Shown here: piece by piece, positions 15,768 through 24,664 of the stretch
Position numbering within the stretch: position 1 is the stretch's first letter
Layout of the letters: every line of letters begins with the position of its first letter
Assembly (NCBI GenBank): GCA_903876665.1
Contig: CAIRAY010000189.1
Location: forward strand, 1-41,169
Reading direction: 5' to 3'
Source: an uncultured Fibrobacterota bacterium
GTDB lineage: Bacteria; Fibrobacterota; Fibrobacteria; Fibrobacterales; Fibrobacteraceae
Length of the DNA stretch: 41,169 nt
Position numbers and translations under genes: made by a program
Notes under the pieces: generated by a model
Database searches by the model: none
What the model saw: the letters and a program-made list of their open reading frames with translations, nothing else
What the model was told of the DNA's origin: nothing

Positions 15768-15775
15768 TATCTTTG
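15768..15775 (+). promoter_or_regulatory. Promoter -10 TATCTTTG for the cvfB-like gene
   Basis: TATCTTTG, then CGCT, then ATG at 15780. TTG occurs 22 nt upstream of the element (15744-15746), a possible -33 box. The rsmG and cvfB-like promoters are divergent and 40 bp apart. Confidence 0.6.
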
Positions 15776-15779
15776 CGCT

Positions 15780-16616
15780 ATGAATATCGGAAAAATGAAT
15801 CGTTGCAAGGCTGTGCGTTTGACCGCATACGGGTTAGTCCTTCAGACGGAAGGCGACCAGGAAGTCCTGCTTCCCAACAAGTACTGTACGGGTGGAATGC
15901 GGGTTGGGTCCATGGTGGATGTCTTTATTTACAAGGATTCCGAGGATCGTCCGGTCGCCACAACCTTGACTCCCTTGGCCATGGTGGATGAATATGCCGC
16001 TTTGCAGGTCAAAGAGGTGAATCATACCGCAGCTTTTTTGGACTGGGGCCTAGAAAAGGACCTCATGCTCCCCTTCCGCGAACAGACCATGGAGCTCCGC
16101 CCGGGGTCTTGGTGCGTCGTGCGCATTTATCTCGACAAAGCCAGCAATCGCCTGGCTGCTACACAAAAGTTCAAGCCCTTGATTGACCTGGATACCAGCT
16201 ACTTGCGCCCCGGTGACGAGTGCGAAGTAAAATTTTACGAAAAACATGAACATGGCTTCTTAGGTATTGTTGATGGGCGCTGGTCGGGGCTACTCTTTGC
16301 TGAAGACGCCCCTCGTGGTCTGGGAGTGGGTTCCGTCGGCCGGGCCTGGATCAAAACGATCAGCCCCGAAGGAAAGGTGCGCCTGAGTATGTCCGCCATT
16401 GGGTACAAGGCCGTTATGGAAGAAGCGCAGGTCGTCATTGACCGTCTTGAAGATGCCGGTGGCTTCCTTCCCCTGCACGACCAGAGCGATCCCGACGATA
16501 TCCGCAAGGAATTCGGGCTGTCCAAAAAGGCCTTTAAAAAGATTGTGGGTGGACTGTTCAAAGCGGGTCAGATCGAAATGACTCCGGAAGGAATCCGCCT
16601 GATCCGCGAGGGATAG
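15780..16616 (+). CDS. CvfB-like S1 RNA-binding protein
   Basis: The 278-aa protein follows the CvfB/YitL plan: several tandem S1-like OB folds (about 1-65, 70-140 with AAFLDWGLEKDLMLPFREQ, and 150-215 with GFLGIVDGRWSGLLF) and a C-terminal winged helix (about 225-278; DDIRKEFGLSKKAFKKIVGGLFKAGQIEMTPEGI in parts). CvfB proteins bind RNA and in Staphylococcus affect virulence-factor expression; the general role is not settled. It is monocistronic and cytoplasmic. Confidence 0.88.
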   Translation: MNIGKMNRCKAVRLTAYGLVLQTEGDQEVLLPNKYCTGGMRVGSMVDVFIYKDSEDRPVATTLTPLAMVDEYAALQVKEVNHTAAFLDWGLEKDLMLPFREQTMELRPGSWCVVRIYLDKASNRLAATQKFKPLIDLDTSYLRPGDECEVKFYEKHEHGFLGIVDGRWSGLLFAEDAPRGLGVGSVGRAWIKTISPEGKVRLSMSAIGYKAVMEEAQVVIDRLEDAGGFLPLHDQSDPDDIRKEFGLSKKAFKKIVGGLFKAGQIEMTPEGIRLIREG

Positions 16617-16691
16617 GCGCCGCCTCCATTTTGTCGGGGTAAACGCATAAACACGCAAACGGGATGATTGATAAAAGAGCCCGGCTATCCA

Positions 16692-16716
16692 TGTCATGGC
16701 CGTCCCGGCCATGACA
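16692..16716. repeat. REP-like palindrome, 11-bp perfect arms
   Basis: TGTCATGGCCG, TCC, CGGCCATGACA. This is the longest perfect stem of the palindrome family in the window. A second, shorter element follows at 16746-16766 (CATGCC-G-GGCATG core continued by ACAACCGGGACGACAAGG). The spacer 16617-16882 otherwise holds only the DGC promoter region. Confidence 0.8.
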
Positions 16717-16836
16717 GGCTTGTTGCATAGGGCCCGGGACTGGTTGTCTCATGCCGGGCATGACAACCGGGACGACAAGGGTAGCACTGCCACCTAAAAG
16801 GTCTGGGATATTATAATGCGTTTGCCCTGTCCCTTG

Positions 16837-16853
16837 GGTCCGGTTTCCGGACC
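16837..16853. promoter_or_regulatory. Candidate operator GGTCCGG-TTT-CCGGACC at the -35 region
   Basis: A perfect 7-bp inverted repeat with a TTT centre ends 17 nt before the -10 TATAAT (16871-16876) of the diguanylate cyclase gene, so it overlaps where a -35 box would lie. As DNA it suits a dimeric regulator. It is too far upstream to be in the mRNA. Confidence 0.5.
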
Positions 16854-16870
16854 TTTCCAGGAAAATATGG

Positions 16871-16876
16871 TATAAT
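16871..16876 (+). promoter_or_regulatory. -10 hexamer TATAAT, 6 nt before the cyclase ATG
   Basis: A consensus TATAAT with an upstream GG (extended -10 like) is followed by TGTTGC and ATG at 16883. This is the clearest case that the mRNA should begin at the start codon. Confidence 0.7.
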
Positions 16877-16882
16877 TGTTGC

Positions 16883-18133
16883 ATGGAGCGGAAATCACAT
16901 CAAAGAAGTCTGACATCTAAAGTAGGGCTACTCTACTTTTTTATGAACGTTATCAGCATTTCATTGTTTTCTTGGGTGATCACCAACAATCAGATCGAGC
17001 TCATTACCGAGAACACTCGCTACCAGGCCAAGGAGCAAATTTCCAATGTCGTGCGCGATCTAGCGCGAATTCCTAAGGACTCGTCCTCTAGACAGGGTGT
17101 GGCCAAAGCCTTTCAAAAGCTAGCACTGCCTTATATTTTGTTTCGGGGCGATTCTGTTTTGCAATCCTCTGCGCCCGCAGTCAAGCTACCTTCCAATCAC
17201 GCTCGGGACGCGTTGGCTGCCATTTCAATGCGTGAAGATTCGGGAGTCGATTATTATTTGGTTCTGGATAAGAAGTTGGAAATGATGCTCTTCTATGTCC
17301 CTTATGAGGACGGGGTTGTTTTCACCCAAATGTCCATGGGCCAAATCGGGCGCAGGTTTAAGGATCTTTATCAATTGCTTGGGGTGACGATCATCTCGCT
17401 AACCCTAATGCATTTGGCATTTGGCTTTCTGATTTTCCGTTTGGTGATTACCCCGATTCTGAAGCTTCACCAGGCGACCGGTCGAATTGCCCAGGGTGAA
17501 TATGGTCACCGGGTGGACATCAATCGGCACGATGAAATTGGCGCACTGGCCGATGGGTTCAATTTTATGACCGGGGTGATCCAGCAAAATTTTCAGCGCA
17601 TTGAGCAAATGGCCGTGACCGATGAGCTCACTAACCTTTACAACAGGCGATACTTCTTTCGCCAGTTGGAACAGTGGCTAGAGCGCTCGGATCGCTACGG
17701 AAATTTCTTAGGATTAATTCTTCTGGATATCGATTTTTTTAAAAAATGCAACGATAATTTCGGACATGTTGCCGGAGACCAAGTATTGCGTGGTGTGGCT
17801 AAGTGCCTTGCGGATTGTGCCCGCAAGTCGGATATTGTTGCCCGCTATGGCGGAGAAGAAATGGTCATTCTTCTTCCTGAGACGACTTTGGATGGAGTGG
17901 TTACTGCGGCGGAAAAAATGCGTAGGTCTCTGGAGGAATTGGAAATCCGGACCGACACCGGAAAATCCTTGCGGGTTACGGCAAGCTTTGGTGCGGTGGA
18001 GTACCAGCGTTTTTGTGCCCATTCGGGTGGAAATCATTCTTCGGTCATGGAGTTTGTTGAGGCGGTCGATGCGGCACTTTACCTGGCGAAGGAGAATGGC
18101 CGCAACCGTGTTGAGGTTTCTGCGCGGTGCTGA
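16883..18133 (+). CDS. Membrane diguanylate cyclase (HAMP-GGDEF)
   Basis: The 416-aa protein has TM1 (about 14-34), a roughly 130-residue periplasmic domain I do not recognise, TM2 (about 164-189), a HAMP linker (about 190-243) and a C-terminal GGDEF domain (about 245-412). The active-site loop is GGEEM (323-327); the metal and GTP contacts LDIDFFKKCND (281-291) are present; the I-site is intact as RKSD (314-317), five residues before GGEEM. It should make cyclic-di-GMP and be product-inhibited. Its last 7 nt overlap the next gene, so the two are translated together. A palindrome (16837-16853) sits over its -35 region. Confidence 0.93.
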   Translation: MERKSHQRSLTSKVGLLYFFMNVISISLFSWVITNNQIELITENTRYQAKEQISNVVRDLARIPKDSSSRQGVAKAFQKLALPYILFRGDSVLQSSAPAVKLPSNHARDALAAISMREDSGVDYYLVLDKKLEMMLFYVPYEDGVVFTQMSMGQIGRRFKDLYQLLGVTIISLTLMHLAFGFLIFRLVITPILKLHQATGRIAQGEYGHRVDINRHDEIGALADGFNFMTGVIQQNFQRIEQMAVTDELTNLYNRRYFFRQLEQWLERSDRYGNFLGLILLDIDFFKKCNDNFGHVAGDQVLRGVAKCLADCARKSDIVARYGGEEMVILLPETTLDGVVTAAEKMRRSLEELEIRTDTGKSLRVTASFGAVEYQRFCAHSGGNHSSVMEFVEAVDAALYLAKENGRNRVEVSARC

Positions 18134-19500
18134 ATCTGCTCAAGTATTGGTGGCAGGAGGTGCTCCTTGCCTTGGTGGCCTTGGGTGCGGTCGTTTTGTG
18201 CGGATTGCTGGTCGTCTCTACTTTGGGGCTTCATTTGGCCGAGATGCAGTGGCAAATCCGGCGGGGAGAATTCCTGGAAGGGAACCTTTCCCACACCTAT
18301 CTGGTTACCCGTTTATTGGATCAGTACCGTCTCTATCAGGACAGCATTACCCTGCAGGAGCTGGACGAGCGGGAGTTTCGCTACAGTACGTTGCTAGATC
18401 ACTCAACCTACAATTGGGAGCGGTTACAGTATCGGGGTAAAATCGATAAAATGAGCCTGGTTATCATCAACGCACTACGGCAGGCGACCGGGAAGCCTCC
18501 CTTGGCGAGCGAACGGGAAGTCGAGGTTATGGCATTGCTTGAGCGCGCTTTCCAATGGGAAAGGACTCGCAACTACGCCACCGCAATGAATATCTATGCA
18601 GATATCCAACCCAGCATCCAGAACGAACGCATGCAGGGCGTCATTGGGTTGCATCAGGGGGTTTGCTCGGCCTTGCTCGGAAAAACGGACCAGGCCCGGG
18701 ACCTGTTTGGCAAGGTAATCCTTGTGCATGGAGGCAGTGATCTGGGAGCTATGGCCTCTTCGCTCCTGAGCTATTTGGAAATCCTCATTCGGGAACGCGA
18801 GGTGGTGCGGCAAGGGGGTTTTGATGTTTTGACCAAGGCCAGAAAAATGTCCGCTCTTTTACAGTGCAGGGAGCTCCTAGCCATCGAAAATATTGCCGGT
18901 GTCAAGGAATCCTCTCCCCAAACGGAGCTGACCATGCTCCATGCGCGGTGCAAGGAGGAAGTGGGTGATCGGGCTGGGGCCATTGTGGATTATTCGGAGG
19001 TTATTTTGCGGGGTGGATCGGGGGAGTTTGCCCGTGATGCCAATCGGCGCCTCTTTATTCTGGGAAGTCAGGTCAATGATGGTGGGAAGCTCCAGGCGAT
19101 TTCTTTGCGGGTCAACCAATCCTTGCAGGATAGCTCGATCGGCCGCATGCAAGGCCTTGAAGCGAGTCTTGCCTCTCTTCCCAGGTCCATCCCCGTTGCT
19201 CCGGCTCCGGATTCCTCCACTGTGCGCGAACTGGAAGGCATGGCCGAGAGCGTTCAACAGGAGCCGGTTCTGGCTCTGGTAAAAGAACCTGGTGCGCAGG
19301 CGGTGCCTGAAGTAGAAGTCGAAAAAGAGCCGACTCCCCTTCCCCCGATTGGCAGCAAGGTTCGGGTCGAAATGCAGGGTGGAAAAACCTTCGTGGGTCG
19401 CTTGCTCGAAGGATCGGGCGAGCAGAACTTGCAAATTCAAACCATGATCGGTGTCATCAATGTACTTCGTAGCGACGTTGTTTCGCTTACTTCCGAATGA
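18127..19500 (+). CDS. Membrane-anchored TPR-like protein, partner of the cyclase
   Basis: The 457-aa protein begins with GTG at 18127, overlapping the cyclase gene by 7 nt. One N-terminal membrane helix (about 11-36) is followed by a helical region of TPR character (about 125-330; LERAFQWERTRNYATAMNIYADI, CSALLGKTDQARDLFGKVI), a Pro/Val/Glu-rich linker (about 355-405) and a small C-terminal beta domain (about 408-457; VRVEMQGGKTFVGRLLEGS, IGVINVLRSDVVSLTSE), which looks Sm/SH3-like. With a single N-terminal anchor it may be periplasmic, but the sequence does not settle orientation. I know no named family. The tight overlap suggests it senses for or scaffolds the cyclase. Confidence 0.8.
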   Translation: MLNLLKYWWQEVLLALVALGAVVLCGLLVVSTLGLHLAEMQWQIRRGEFLEGNLSHTYLVTRLLDQYRLYQDSITLQELDEREFRYSTLLDHSTYNWERLQYRGKIDKMSLVIINALRQATGKPPLASEREVEVMALLERAFQWERTRNYATAMNIYADIQPSIQNERMQGVIGLHQGVCSALLGKTDQARDLFGKVILVHGGSDLGAMASSLLSYLEILIREREVVRQGGFDVLTKARKMSALLQCRELLAIENIAGVKESSPQTELTMLHARCKEEVGDRAGAIVDYSEVILRGGSGEFARDANRRLFILGSQVNDGGKLQAISLRVNQSLQDSSIGRMQGLEASLASLPRSIPVAPAPDSSTVRELEGMAESVQQEPVLALVKEPGAQAVPEVEVEKEPTPLPPIGSKVRVEMQGGKTFVGRLLEGSGEQNLQIQTMIGVINVLRSDVVSLTSE

Positions 19501-20194
19501 GATTTCGGATTCGTATAATGGTATCGGTTACAAACAAATTGCTAGAGGTTACGTTTTGCGCCACATAGCGCAATAAGCTGGCTTGGGGAGTCCATAAATT
19601 GAATCGACTCTGTTCTTCGTAAGACCACAGAATGGAGTCTCCTTCGGTTCTGATTTCTGCCTGGAAGGCTGAGGTGCCCATGCTCCTTCCGACCAAGGAG
19701 TCACCCGCGAGCGTCGCAATCTCCATGGTCAAGGAATCATGGGGTGGAATCCAGCGTGAAGCCCGCAAGAGGAGAGAATCCAGGGAAACAAAACTCAAGA
19801 AGGTGCTGATCGTTTGTGCGGAATCGCCAATTTCTACATGATCCAGCAGAGCTAAATAGCCCGGAGCATCACCGGTCCAGGTCATCTCGAACTGATGCAA
19901 CGATGTATCGAGAGACGTTCCCACTGTCTCCGGTGGGGTTGTGTTGGCGATGATGCGCAAAAATAGTGATTCGGGTGCGCAACTATCCTGAATGGAAAAA
20001 CGCAGGCGGAATTGCGCGGATTCTGGATTGGAATTGTTCCAAGCAATTATGGTATCGGTGGCGCGCACAAGGGAATCCGCGTGAGTGGGAGCCACATAGT
20101 CTGAGCCGTGGTCCTTGAATGACACATAAAAGTCCGAACAGGCCACCATAAGAAGAATCGCACAGGCTAGGAAAAAGAATGCCAAGATTTTCAT
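19487..20194 (-). CDS. Putative lipoprotein
   Basis: The 235-aa product has a clear signal peptide with lipobox MVAC (cysteine about 19). The mature part is beta-rich with many Asp-Ser and Thr residues and no motif I recognise. Its ATG overlaps the stop of the upstream gene as ATGA (20191-20194), so it is co-translated with that secreted protein. Its end overlaps the convergent TPR-protein gene by 14 nt. Confidence 0.8.
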   Translation of the reverse strand: MKILAFFFLACAILLMVACSDFYVSFKDHGSDYVAPTHADSLVRATDTIIAWNNSNPESAQFRLRFSIQDSCAPESLFLRIIANTTPPETVGTSLDTSLHQFEMTWTGDAPGYLALLDHVEIGDSAQTISTFLSFVSLDSLLLRASRWIPPHDSLTMEIATLAGDSLVGRSMGTSAFQAEIRTEGDSILWSYEEQSRFNLWTPQASLLRYVAQNVTSSNLFVTDTIIRIRNLIRK

Positions 20195-21720
20195 GGTGCA
20201 CCTCCATGCTTCCAGAGGGGAATTCCGATGCCCAAGCTCAGGTCGCCTAGCTGGTCAGAAGTGTAGCGGTATTCCAAGGACAGGTGGAGCGGGAGATGGG
20301 AAAAAAGCAAAGAAACTTGCGCCACGCCCCCAAAGCCCGGGCCCCAGTAATGGAAGGTTCCCAAAGGCTCCCGGATGGTGGAAAAATGGTAACCTCCCAC
20401 GAGGCCGGGATGGAAAAGCAACGCCACATTGCCGGAGGGTCTTTGCCAAAGGGGAATGGCGAGGGTAAGCCGGGCGGAGCCTGCTATGCTTTGTGAAGTG
20501 AGGTTTTCGTCTTGATTGAATTTCCATTGCGAATAGGATGCGTCGAGTCCATATTCCAGTGCGGTCAGTCGAAAAATCCGCGTTGAGCTTGAAACCAGCA
20601 CGCGCGCGCCCCAGAGTCCACCGGGCCCCGGATGGCTGGCCCAGTCGGGTAGATGTCTGCCGGCCATGCCCGAGGCTACCAGCAACGGGTGGTTCCAAAA
20701 ATGTTGGTTGAGCCAGCTATATTTGGGATCGCTTTGACGCTTGCATTCTTCAAGGACTTCGGCTCGTTGTTTTTGCAGGAAGACAACTTTCTCTCGCAAA
20801 GGCTGGAGAACTTTGCCGAAATCGTTATAAAGAAACACTTGCTTGGCGAGTTCAAGCATTTCGGCATCATGGATTCGCCTGCGCTCCAGGAATGTGCTGG
20901 TTTCCTCAAAGGTCTGTTGGGCCAGGGCGGGGGGGAATACGGTGTGCAAATTCCCCAGAAAATGGGCGACCTGGGCGGAATCCTCTGCGAGGCCCGCGGT
21001 AAGGGATGCAATGGTCTTATCCAGCCATTGGAGATATGTGGAATCCAAAAAAGTGGAGGGCGGTTCATCGTTTAGATAGCGAGGCAAAAGAACTAGGCGT
21101 GGCAAGGAATCTGCCGTAACCATGTGGATTCGGAAGGTGCCCATGGGAGTGTAGGGGTTGAATTCCATGGGCAGATGCGAAGGGGTGCGGATCAATCCTA
21201 TGCGCGTGGAATCGTTTATGGTGTAGAGGTACAGGGGGACCGGGAATGATTTAGGGGTGGTCCGGGGGTCCATCAGAAGGATGCTTGCGGGATCCTGGGA
21301 CCTGAGATACACGATTCCTGGACGAGGGACTTTGACGAGTGGGACAAGGCCGGTGTCGGATTGGAAAAATATCGCATCGGCATCGGAGAGGATTAAGGAG
21401 TCGTTGAACACGATCTCATCGGCGCCAAACAGCAGGAGGCTCGCGCGGATGGTCGATTTGGGCAACGACGGAGGCCACAGGAAGGTTCGTTTGGATTCAT
21501 AAAGGGGCGCAGTCATGGTGACCTTGTAATACCGAAGGCCACCCTGGGATTGCACCCGGTAGAGGAATTCGGAGGAAGGGGCAACTTCTGGTGCCGATAC
21601 TTCCCGGATGTCCTGTGCCTGGTGAAAATCCTGGAAGGACTGTGCCTGCAAGGTCACCGCTCCCCAAAGCAGGGAAAGACCTATCCGTGTCAATGTGGGA
21701 ATATGGACGATGTTCTTCAT
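20191..21720 (-). CDS. Secreted protein with a barrel-like C-terminus
   Basis: The 509-aa protein has an N-terminal signal peptide (MKNIVHIPTLTRIGLSLLWGAVTLQA, cleavage near 26). The first half (about 30-230) looks like beta-sandwich repeats similar to carbohydrate or PEGA-type surface domains; a helical stretch follows (about 240-350). The last 150 residues show alternating aromatic strands (RLTALEYGLDASYSQWKF, LSLEYRYTSDQLGDLSLGIGIPLW) as in outer-membrane barrels, though the C-terminus does not end in the usual aromatic residue. I cannot name a family. It is first of a two-gene operon with the overlapping lipoprotein, suggesting an outer-membrane complex. An AATCTA (21732-21737; TAGATT on the minus strand) lies 11 nt before the ATG. 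Confidence 0.75.
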   Translation of the reverse strand: MKNIVHIPTLTRIGLSLLWGAVTLQAQSFQDFHQAQDIREVSAPEVAPSSEFLYRVQSQGGLRYYKVTMTAPLYESKRTFLWPPSLPKSTIRASLLLFGADEIVFNDSLILSDADAIFFQSDTGLVPLVKVPRPGIVYLRSQDPASILLMDPRTTPKSFPVPLYLYTINDSTRIGLIRTPSHLPMEFNPYTPMGTFRIHMVTADSLPRLVLLPRYLNDEPPSTFLDSTYLQWLDKTIASLTAGLAEDSAQVAHFLGNLHTVFPPALAQQTFEETSTFLERRRIHDAEMLELAKQVFLYNDFGKVLQPLREKVVFLQKQRAEVLEECKRQSDPKYSWLNQHFWNHPLLVASGMAGRHLPDWASHPGPGGLWGARVLVSSSTRIFRLTALEYGLDASYSQWKFNQDENLTSQSIAGSARLTLAIPLWQRPSGNVALLFHPGLVGGYHFSTIREPLGTFHYWGPGFGGVAQVSLLFSHLPLHLSLEYRYTSDQLGDLSLGIGIPLWKHGGAP

Positions 21721-21771
21721 GGGGTAGGTTTAATCTATAAATCATTTCCCGGCTTCCCCCAGTCATTTTGA

Positions 21772-21779
21772 TACATTTG
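21772..21779 (+). promoter_or_regulatory. Promoter -10 TACATTTG for aroA
   Basis: TACATTTG, then AACC, then ATG at 21784, with no Shine-Dalgarno. It is an exact match to TAnnTTTG. Confidence 0.65.
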
Positions 21780-21783
21780 AACC

Positions 21784-23070
21784 ATGCCGAAATTTGCTGA
21801 AAAAATTACTCTGCGGCCCATCCGTCAGGTGGTGGGCCAGGTCCACCTGCCTGGTTCCAAGAGCCTATCCAACCGGGCGTTGCTTTTGGCGGCGCTTGCC
21901 GAAGGGGAGACGACCCTCACCAATTTGTTGCAGAGCGACGACACGACCCACATGCGCAATGCGCTAGTGTCTCTCGGGGTTGACTTGTCTTTCCGCGCAG
22001 ACGAAACGGAGTGCGTGGTTCGCGGGGTGGGTGGTCCGTTCAAATGTTTGTCAGCAAAGTTATTTCTGGGGAATGCCGGCACCGCCATGCGTCCCTTGGC
22101 TGCGGCTCTTTGTCTGGGACAGGGCGACTATGTCCTGGAGGGCGAGCCCCGCATGATGGAGCGCCCCATCCGGGATTTGGTCGATGCTCTGATTCCCCTT
22201 GGCGCTCAGGTGGATTACCTGGCCCAACCCGGGTTTCCGCCCATCCACATCCATGCCTGTGGGATTCGTGGTGGCTTCACCCAGGTGCGGGGTGATGTCT
22301 CTAGCCAGTTTTTGACGGCATTATTGATGGCCGGCCCCCTGTGTCAATCCCCTCTGACCATTGAGGTAGAAGGGGAATTGATCTCCAAGCCATACATTCG
22401 CATTACCCTGGAAGAAATGAGGCGATTCGGGGTCTGTGTTGACAACAATGACTTCCAAACCTTCAGGATTCCCCAGGGTAAATACCGTTCTCCCGGGCGT
22501 GCCTTGGTCGAAGGGGATGCTTCTTCTGCCAGCTATTTCCTGGCCGCCGCGGCCATTGCGGGGGGGCCTGTCCGGGTTTTGGGCGTGGGTCGCGCAAGCG
22601 TGCAAGGGGATGTCCGTTTCGCAGATGTTCTCGAGGCGATGGGGGCCCAAGTCCGTTGGGGAGAGGATTGGATCGAGGTGGAGCGTGGCGTCCTCCGGGG
22701 GGTTGATTTGGACTTGAACCACATTCCCGATGCCGCAATGACGGTGGCCATTTTGGCCTTGTTCGCCCAGGGCCCAACTCGGATTCGCAATGTGGCGAGC
22801 TGGCGCGTCAAGGAGACGGACCGGCTCGCAGCCATGGCCAAGGAGTTGCGCAAGGTGGGTGCAACGGTTGAGGAAGGTGCGGATTTTCTGCTCATTGACC
22901 CCCCTCAGGCTTTGCGCCATGCAGAAATTGAGACTTACAAAGACCACCGCATGGCCATGTGCTTTTCGCTTGTGGCCCTGGGGGGTTGCCCCGTGACTAT
23001 TCTAGATCCGGGCTGCGTCTCCAAAACGTTTCCTGAATACTTTGAGGAATTTGCGAAGTTATGGAAATGA
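21784..23070 (+). CDS. aroA: 3-phosphoshikimate 1-carboxyvinyltransferase (EPSP synthase)
   Basis: The 428-aa enzyme condenses shikimate-3-phosphate with PEP in the shikimate pathway. Motifs: [16 protein letters not shown] (23-38), [11 protein letters not shown] (95-105), [17 protein letters not shown] (about 120-136), the [13 protein letters not shown] segment and, near the C-terminus, [11 protein letters not shown] and YKDHRMAM. The NAGTAMRPL sequence, with the normal glycine and proline, is of the glyphosate-sensitive class I type. It stands alone, without other aro genes. Confidence 0.97.
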   Translation: MPKFAEKITLRPIRQVVGQVHLPGSKSLSNRALLLAALAEGETTLTNLLQSDDTTHMRNALVSLGVDLSFRADETECVVRGVGGPFKCLSAKLFLGNAGTAMRPLAAALCLGQGDYVLEGEPRMMERPIRDLVDALIPLGAQVDYLAQPGFPPIHIHACGIRGGFTQVRGDVSSQFLTALLMAGPLCQSPLTIEVEGELISKPYIRITLEEMRRFGVCVDNNDFQTFRIPQGKYRSPGRALVEGDASSASYFLAAAAIAGGPVRVLGVGRASVQGDVRFADVLEAMGAQVRWGEDWIEVERGVLRGVDLDLNHIPDAAMTVAILALFAQGPTRIRNVASWRVKETDRLAAMAKELRKVGATVEEGADFLLIDPPQALRHAEIETYKDHRMAMCFSLVALGGCPVTILDPGCVSKTFPEYFEEFAKLWK

Positions 23071-23098
23071 AAAATTTCTAAAGATTCCGTGCAAAGGG

Positions 23099-23110
23099 CT
23101 AAAATTTTAG
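23099..23110. promoter_or_regulatory. 12-bp perfect palindrome CTAAAATTTTAG upstream of the binding-protein gene
   Basis: A perfect palindrome lies 34 nt before the ATG of the solute-binding protein, followed by a TAGAAT (possible -10, 23111-23116) and TCAATTGATCA. It is a candidate regulator site. It could also be a chance AT-rich palindrome. Confidence 0.4.
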
Positions 23111-23144
23111 TAGAATCAATTGATCATCCAAGAAGGACTCAAAA

Positions 23145-24662
23145 ATGAACCGGATCCCAAAAATTGTCTTGGCGGCCTTATCCGTTTTTTCCTTGGCGCT
23201 CGCAAAGCCTCTTGAAGTCTGGATTATGCCCAATGGTGCAAACCCGCAGGGCATTCTCGAGGAACGCCTTGTGGATTTCAAAAAAGAAACGGGACTGGAT
23301 GCCAAAGTGGTGGTTCTGGATTGGGGCGAGGCCTGGAGTCGCATTACTGCCGCACTAGAATCAGGCAAGGGTCCCGACGTTCTTCAATTGGGGACAACTT
23401 GGGTATCTTATTTTGCATCGCAGGGCCATCTGACTGCCCTCGATCCCTTCGCCAGCCAAATCGATCCAGACCGGTTTATGTCCACATCTTGGAAGACGAC
23501 CCAGGTTGATGGCGATACTTCGTTCTATGCGATTCCTTGGTTTGTGGATATTCGCGTTCTCATGGGCAATCGGCATTGGGTTGAGGCGCAAGGAATCAAA
23601 ACCTCAGACTTGGCAAAAGTGGATGGATTCCGCAAGGCGCTTGTGAAGCTACGCAAAGCAGGTCTTGTCCGTGATGATGCGACTCCTATTTATCCGTTTG
23701 CATTCCCCGGAAAAAGTGACTGGAACATTCCCCATAATTTTGCCCCCTGGATTTGGTCGCAGGGTGGAGATTTTATTGGCAAGGTTAATGGCCAGTGGCG
23801 TTCCCAGTTGCTGGAAAAGAACACGGTGATCGGGATCCGGCGCTACATTGGGTTTGTCCTCGACTCCCTCATGAACCAGAATGCCCTCAAAGAAAATTCT
23901 GCCCAGGTCACGGGGCGTTTCAATAATGGGGAGCAAATTTTTGCTGTCAATACCTCTGAGGTGATCATGCAGACCCGCGTTTCGGAAACGGAAGGCGGCA
24001 CCTTGAATTCGAAAATTGGACAGGAAGGAATCCTGACCTTCCCTATTCCTGCTGGCCCCGGTGGCTCCGTGGCTTTTGTGGGTGGCTCTAATCTGGCACT
24101 GCCTCAGGCGAAGTCCAAGGATGCCAATGCACTCAAATTACTGCTGTTTCTGACTCGTGCCGACAATCTGGACAAATACACCAAGAAGATTGGTTTCTTG
24201 CCACCGGATAAAGGCGTGTTGCAGGTTTGGGCTCAGGACCCTCTCTACCGGGTTCTTGTGGAACAGGCAGAAAAGGGAAGGGCCTATCCCAATATTCCAG
24301 ATTGGGGAACGGTTGAATCCATGCTCGTGGAAATGTTTAGCGCGGTTTGGACGCTCCTGGATGTGGGCGGCATTTATACCGATGAAGACCTGTATAAGAT
24401 TTTGGTACAATACAACGACAAGGTCAATGAAGCACTGAAGGCCCCGGTGGTCAATCACATGCAGCTTCCGGAATTCACTGCGGCCATAAATGAAATTACG
24501 CCCTTGGCCTCCCTGGAACAGGATTCGGTTAAGGTCGAAGCGCCCACCGAGACGGACACTTCATCCATGGCGGGTCTAGATTGGAAGATCGTTGCGGGTT
24601 GTGGGTTGCTTTTGGTCCTGCTCGGCGCTGTAATCTTTATCCGTAAAAAGAGAGCTTCTTAA
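23145..24662 (+). CDS. Membrane-tethered family-1 extracellular solute-binding protein
   Basis: The 505-aa protein has a signal peptide (cleavage after about A20) and the sugar-type binding-protein fold (PLEVWIMPNGANPQGILEERLVDFKKETG at the start; GPDVLQLGTTWVSYFASQGHL near 77-97; a late AFVGGSNLALP). Unlike typical binding proteins it ends in a linker and a C-terminal membrane helix (about 481-499) closed by RKKRAS, so it should be fixed in the inner membrane facing the periplasm. No ABC permease or ATPase gene is near. The next gene, a Cache/HAMP/GGDEF cyclase, starts 2 nt downstream, implying a sensory role. AGAAGGA lies about 8 nt before the ATG, so it is a leadered mRNA. The ligand is unknown; family membership suggests an oligosaccharide. 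Confidence 0.88.
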   Translation: MNRIPKIVLAALSVFSLALAKPLEVWIMPNGANPQGILEERLVDFKKETGLDAKVVVLDWGEAWSRITAALESGKGPDVLQLGTTWVSYFASQGHLTALDPFASQIDPDRFMSTSWKTTQVDGDTSFYAIPWFVDIRVLMGNRHWVEAQGIKTSDLAKVDGFRKALVKLRKAGLVRDDATPIYPFAFPGKSDWNIPHNFAPWIWSQGGDFIGKVNGQWRSQLLEKNTVIGIRRYIGFVLDSLMNQNALKENSAQVTGRFNNGEQIFAVNTSEVIMQTRVSETEGGTLNSKIGQEGILTFPIPAGPGGSVAFVGGSNLALPQAKSKDANALKLLLFLTRADNLDKYTKKIGFLPPDKGVLQVWAQDPLYRVLVEQAEKGRAYPNIPDWGTVESMLVEMFSAVWTLLDVGGIYTDEDLYKILVQYNDKVNEALKAPVVNHMQLPEFTAAINEITPLASLEQDSVKVEAPTETDTSSMAGLDWKIVAGCGLLLVLLGAVIFIRKKRAS

Positions 24663-24664
24663 TT

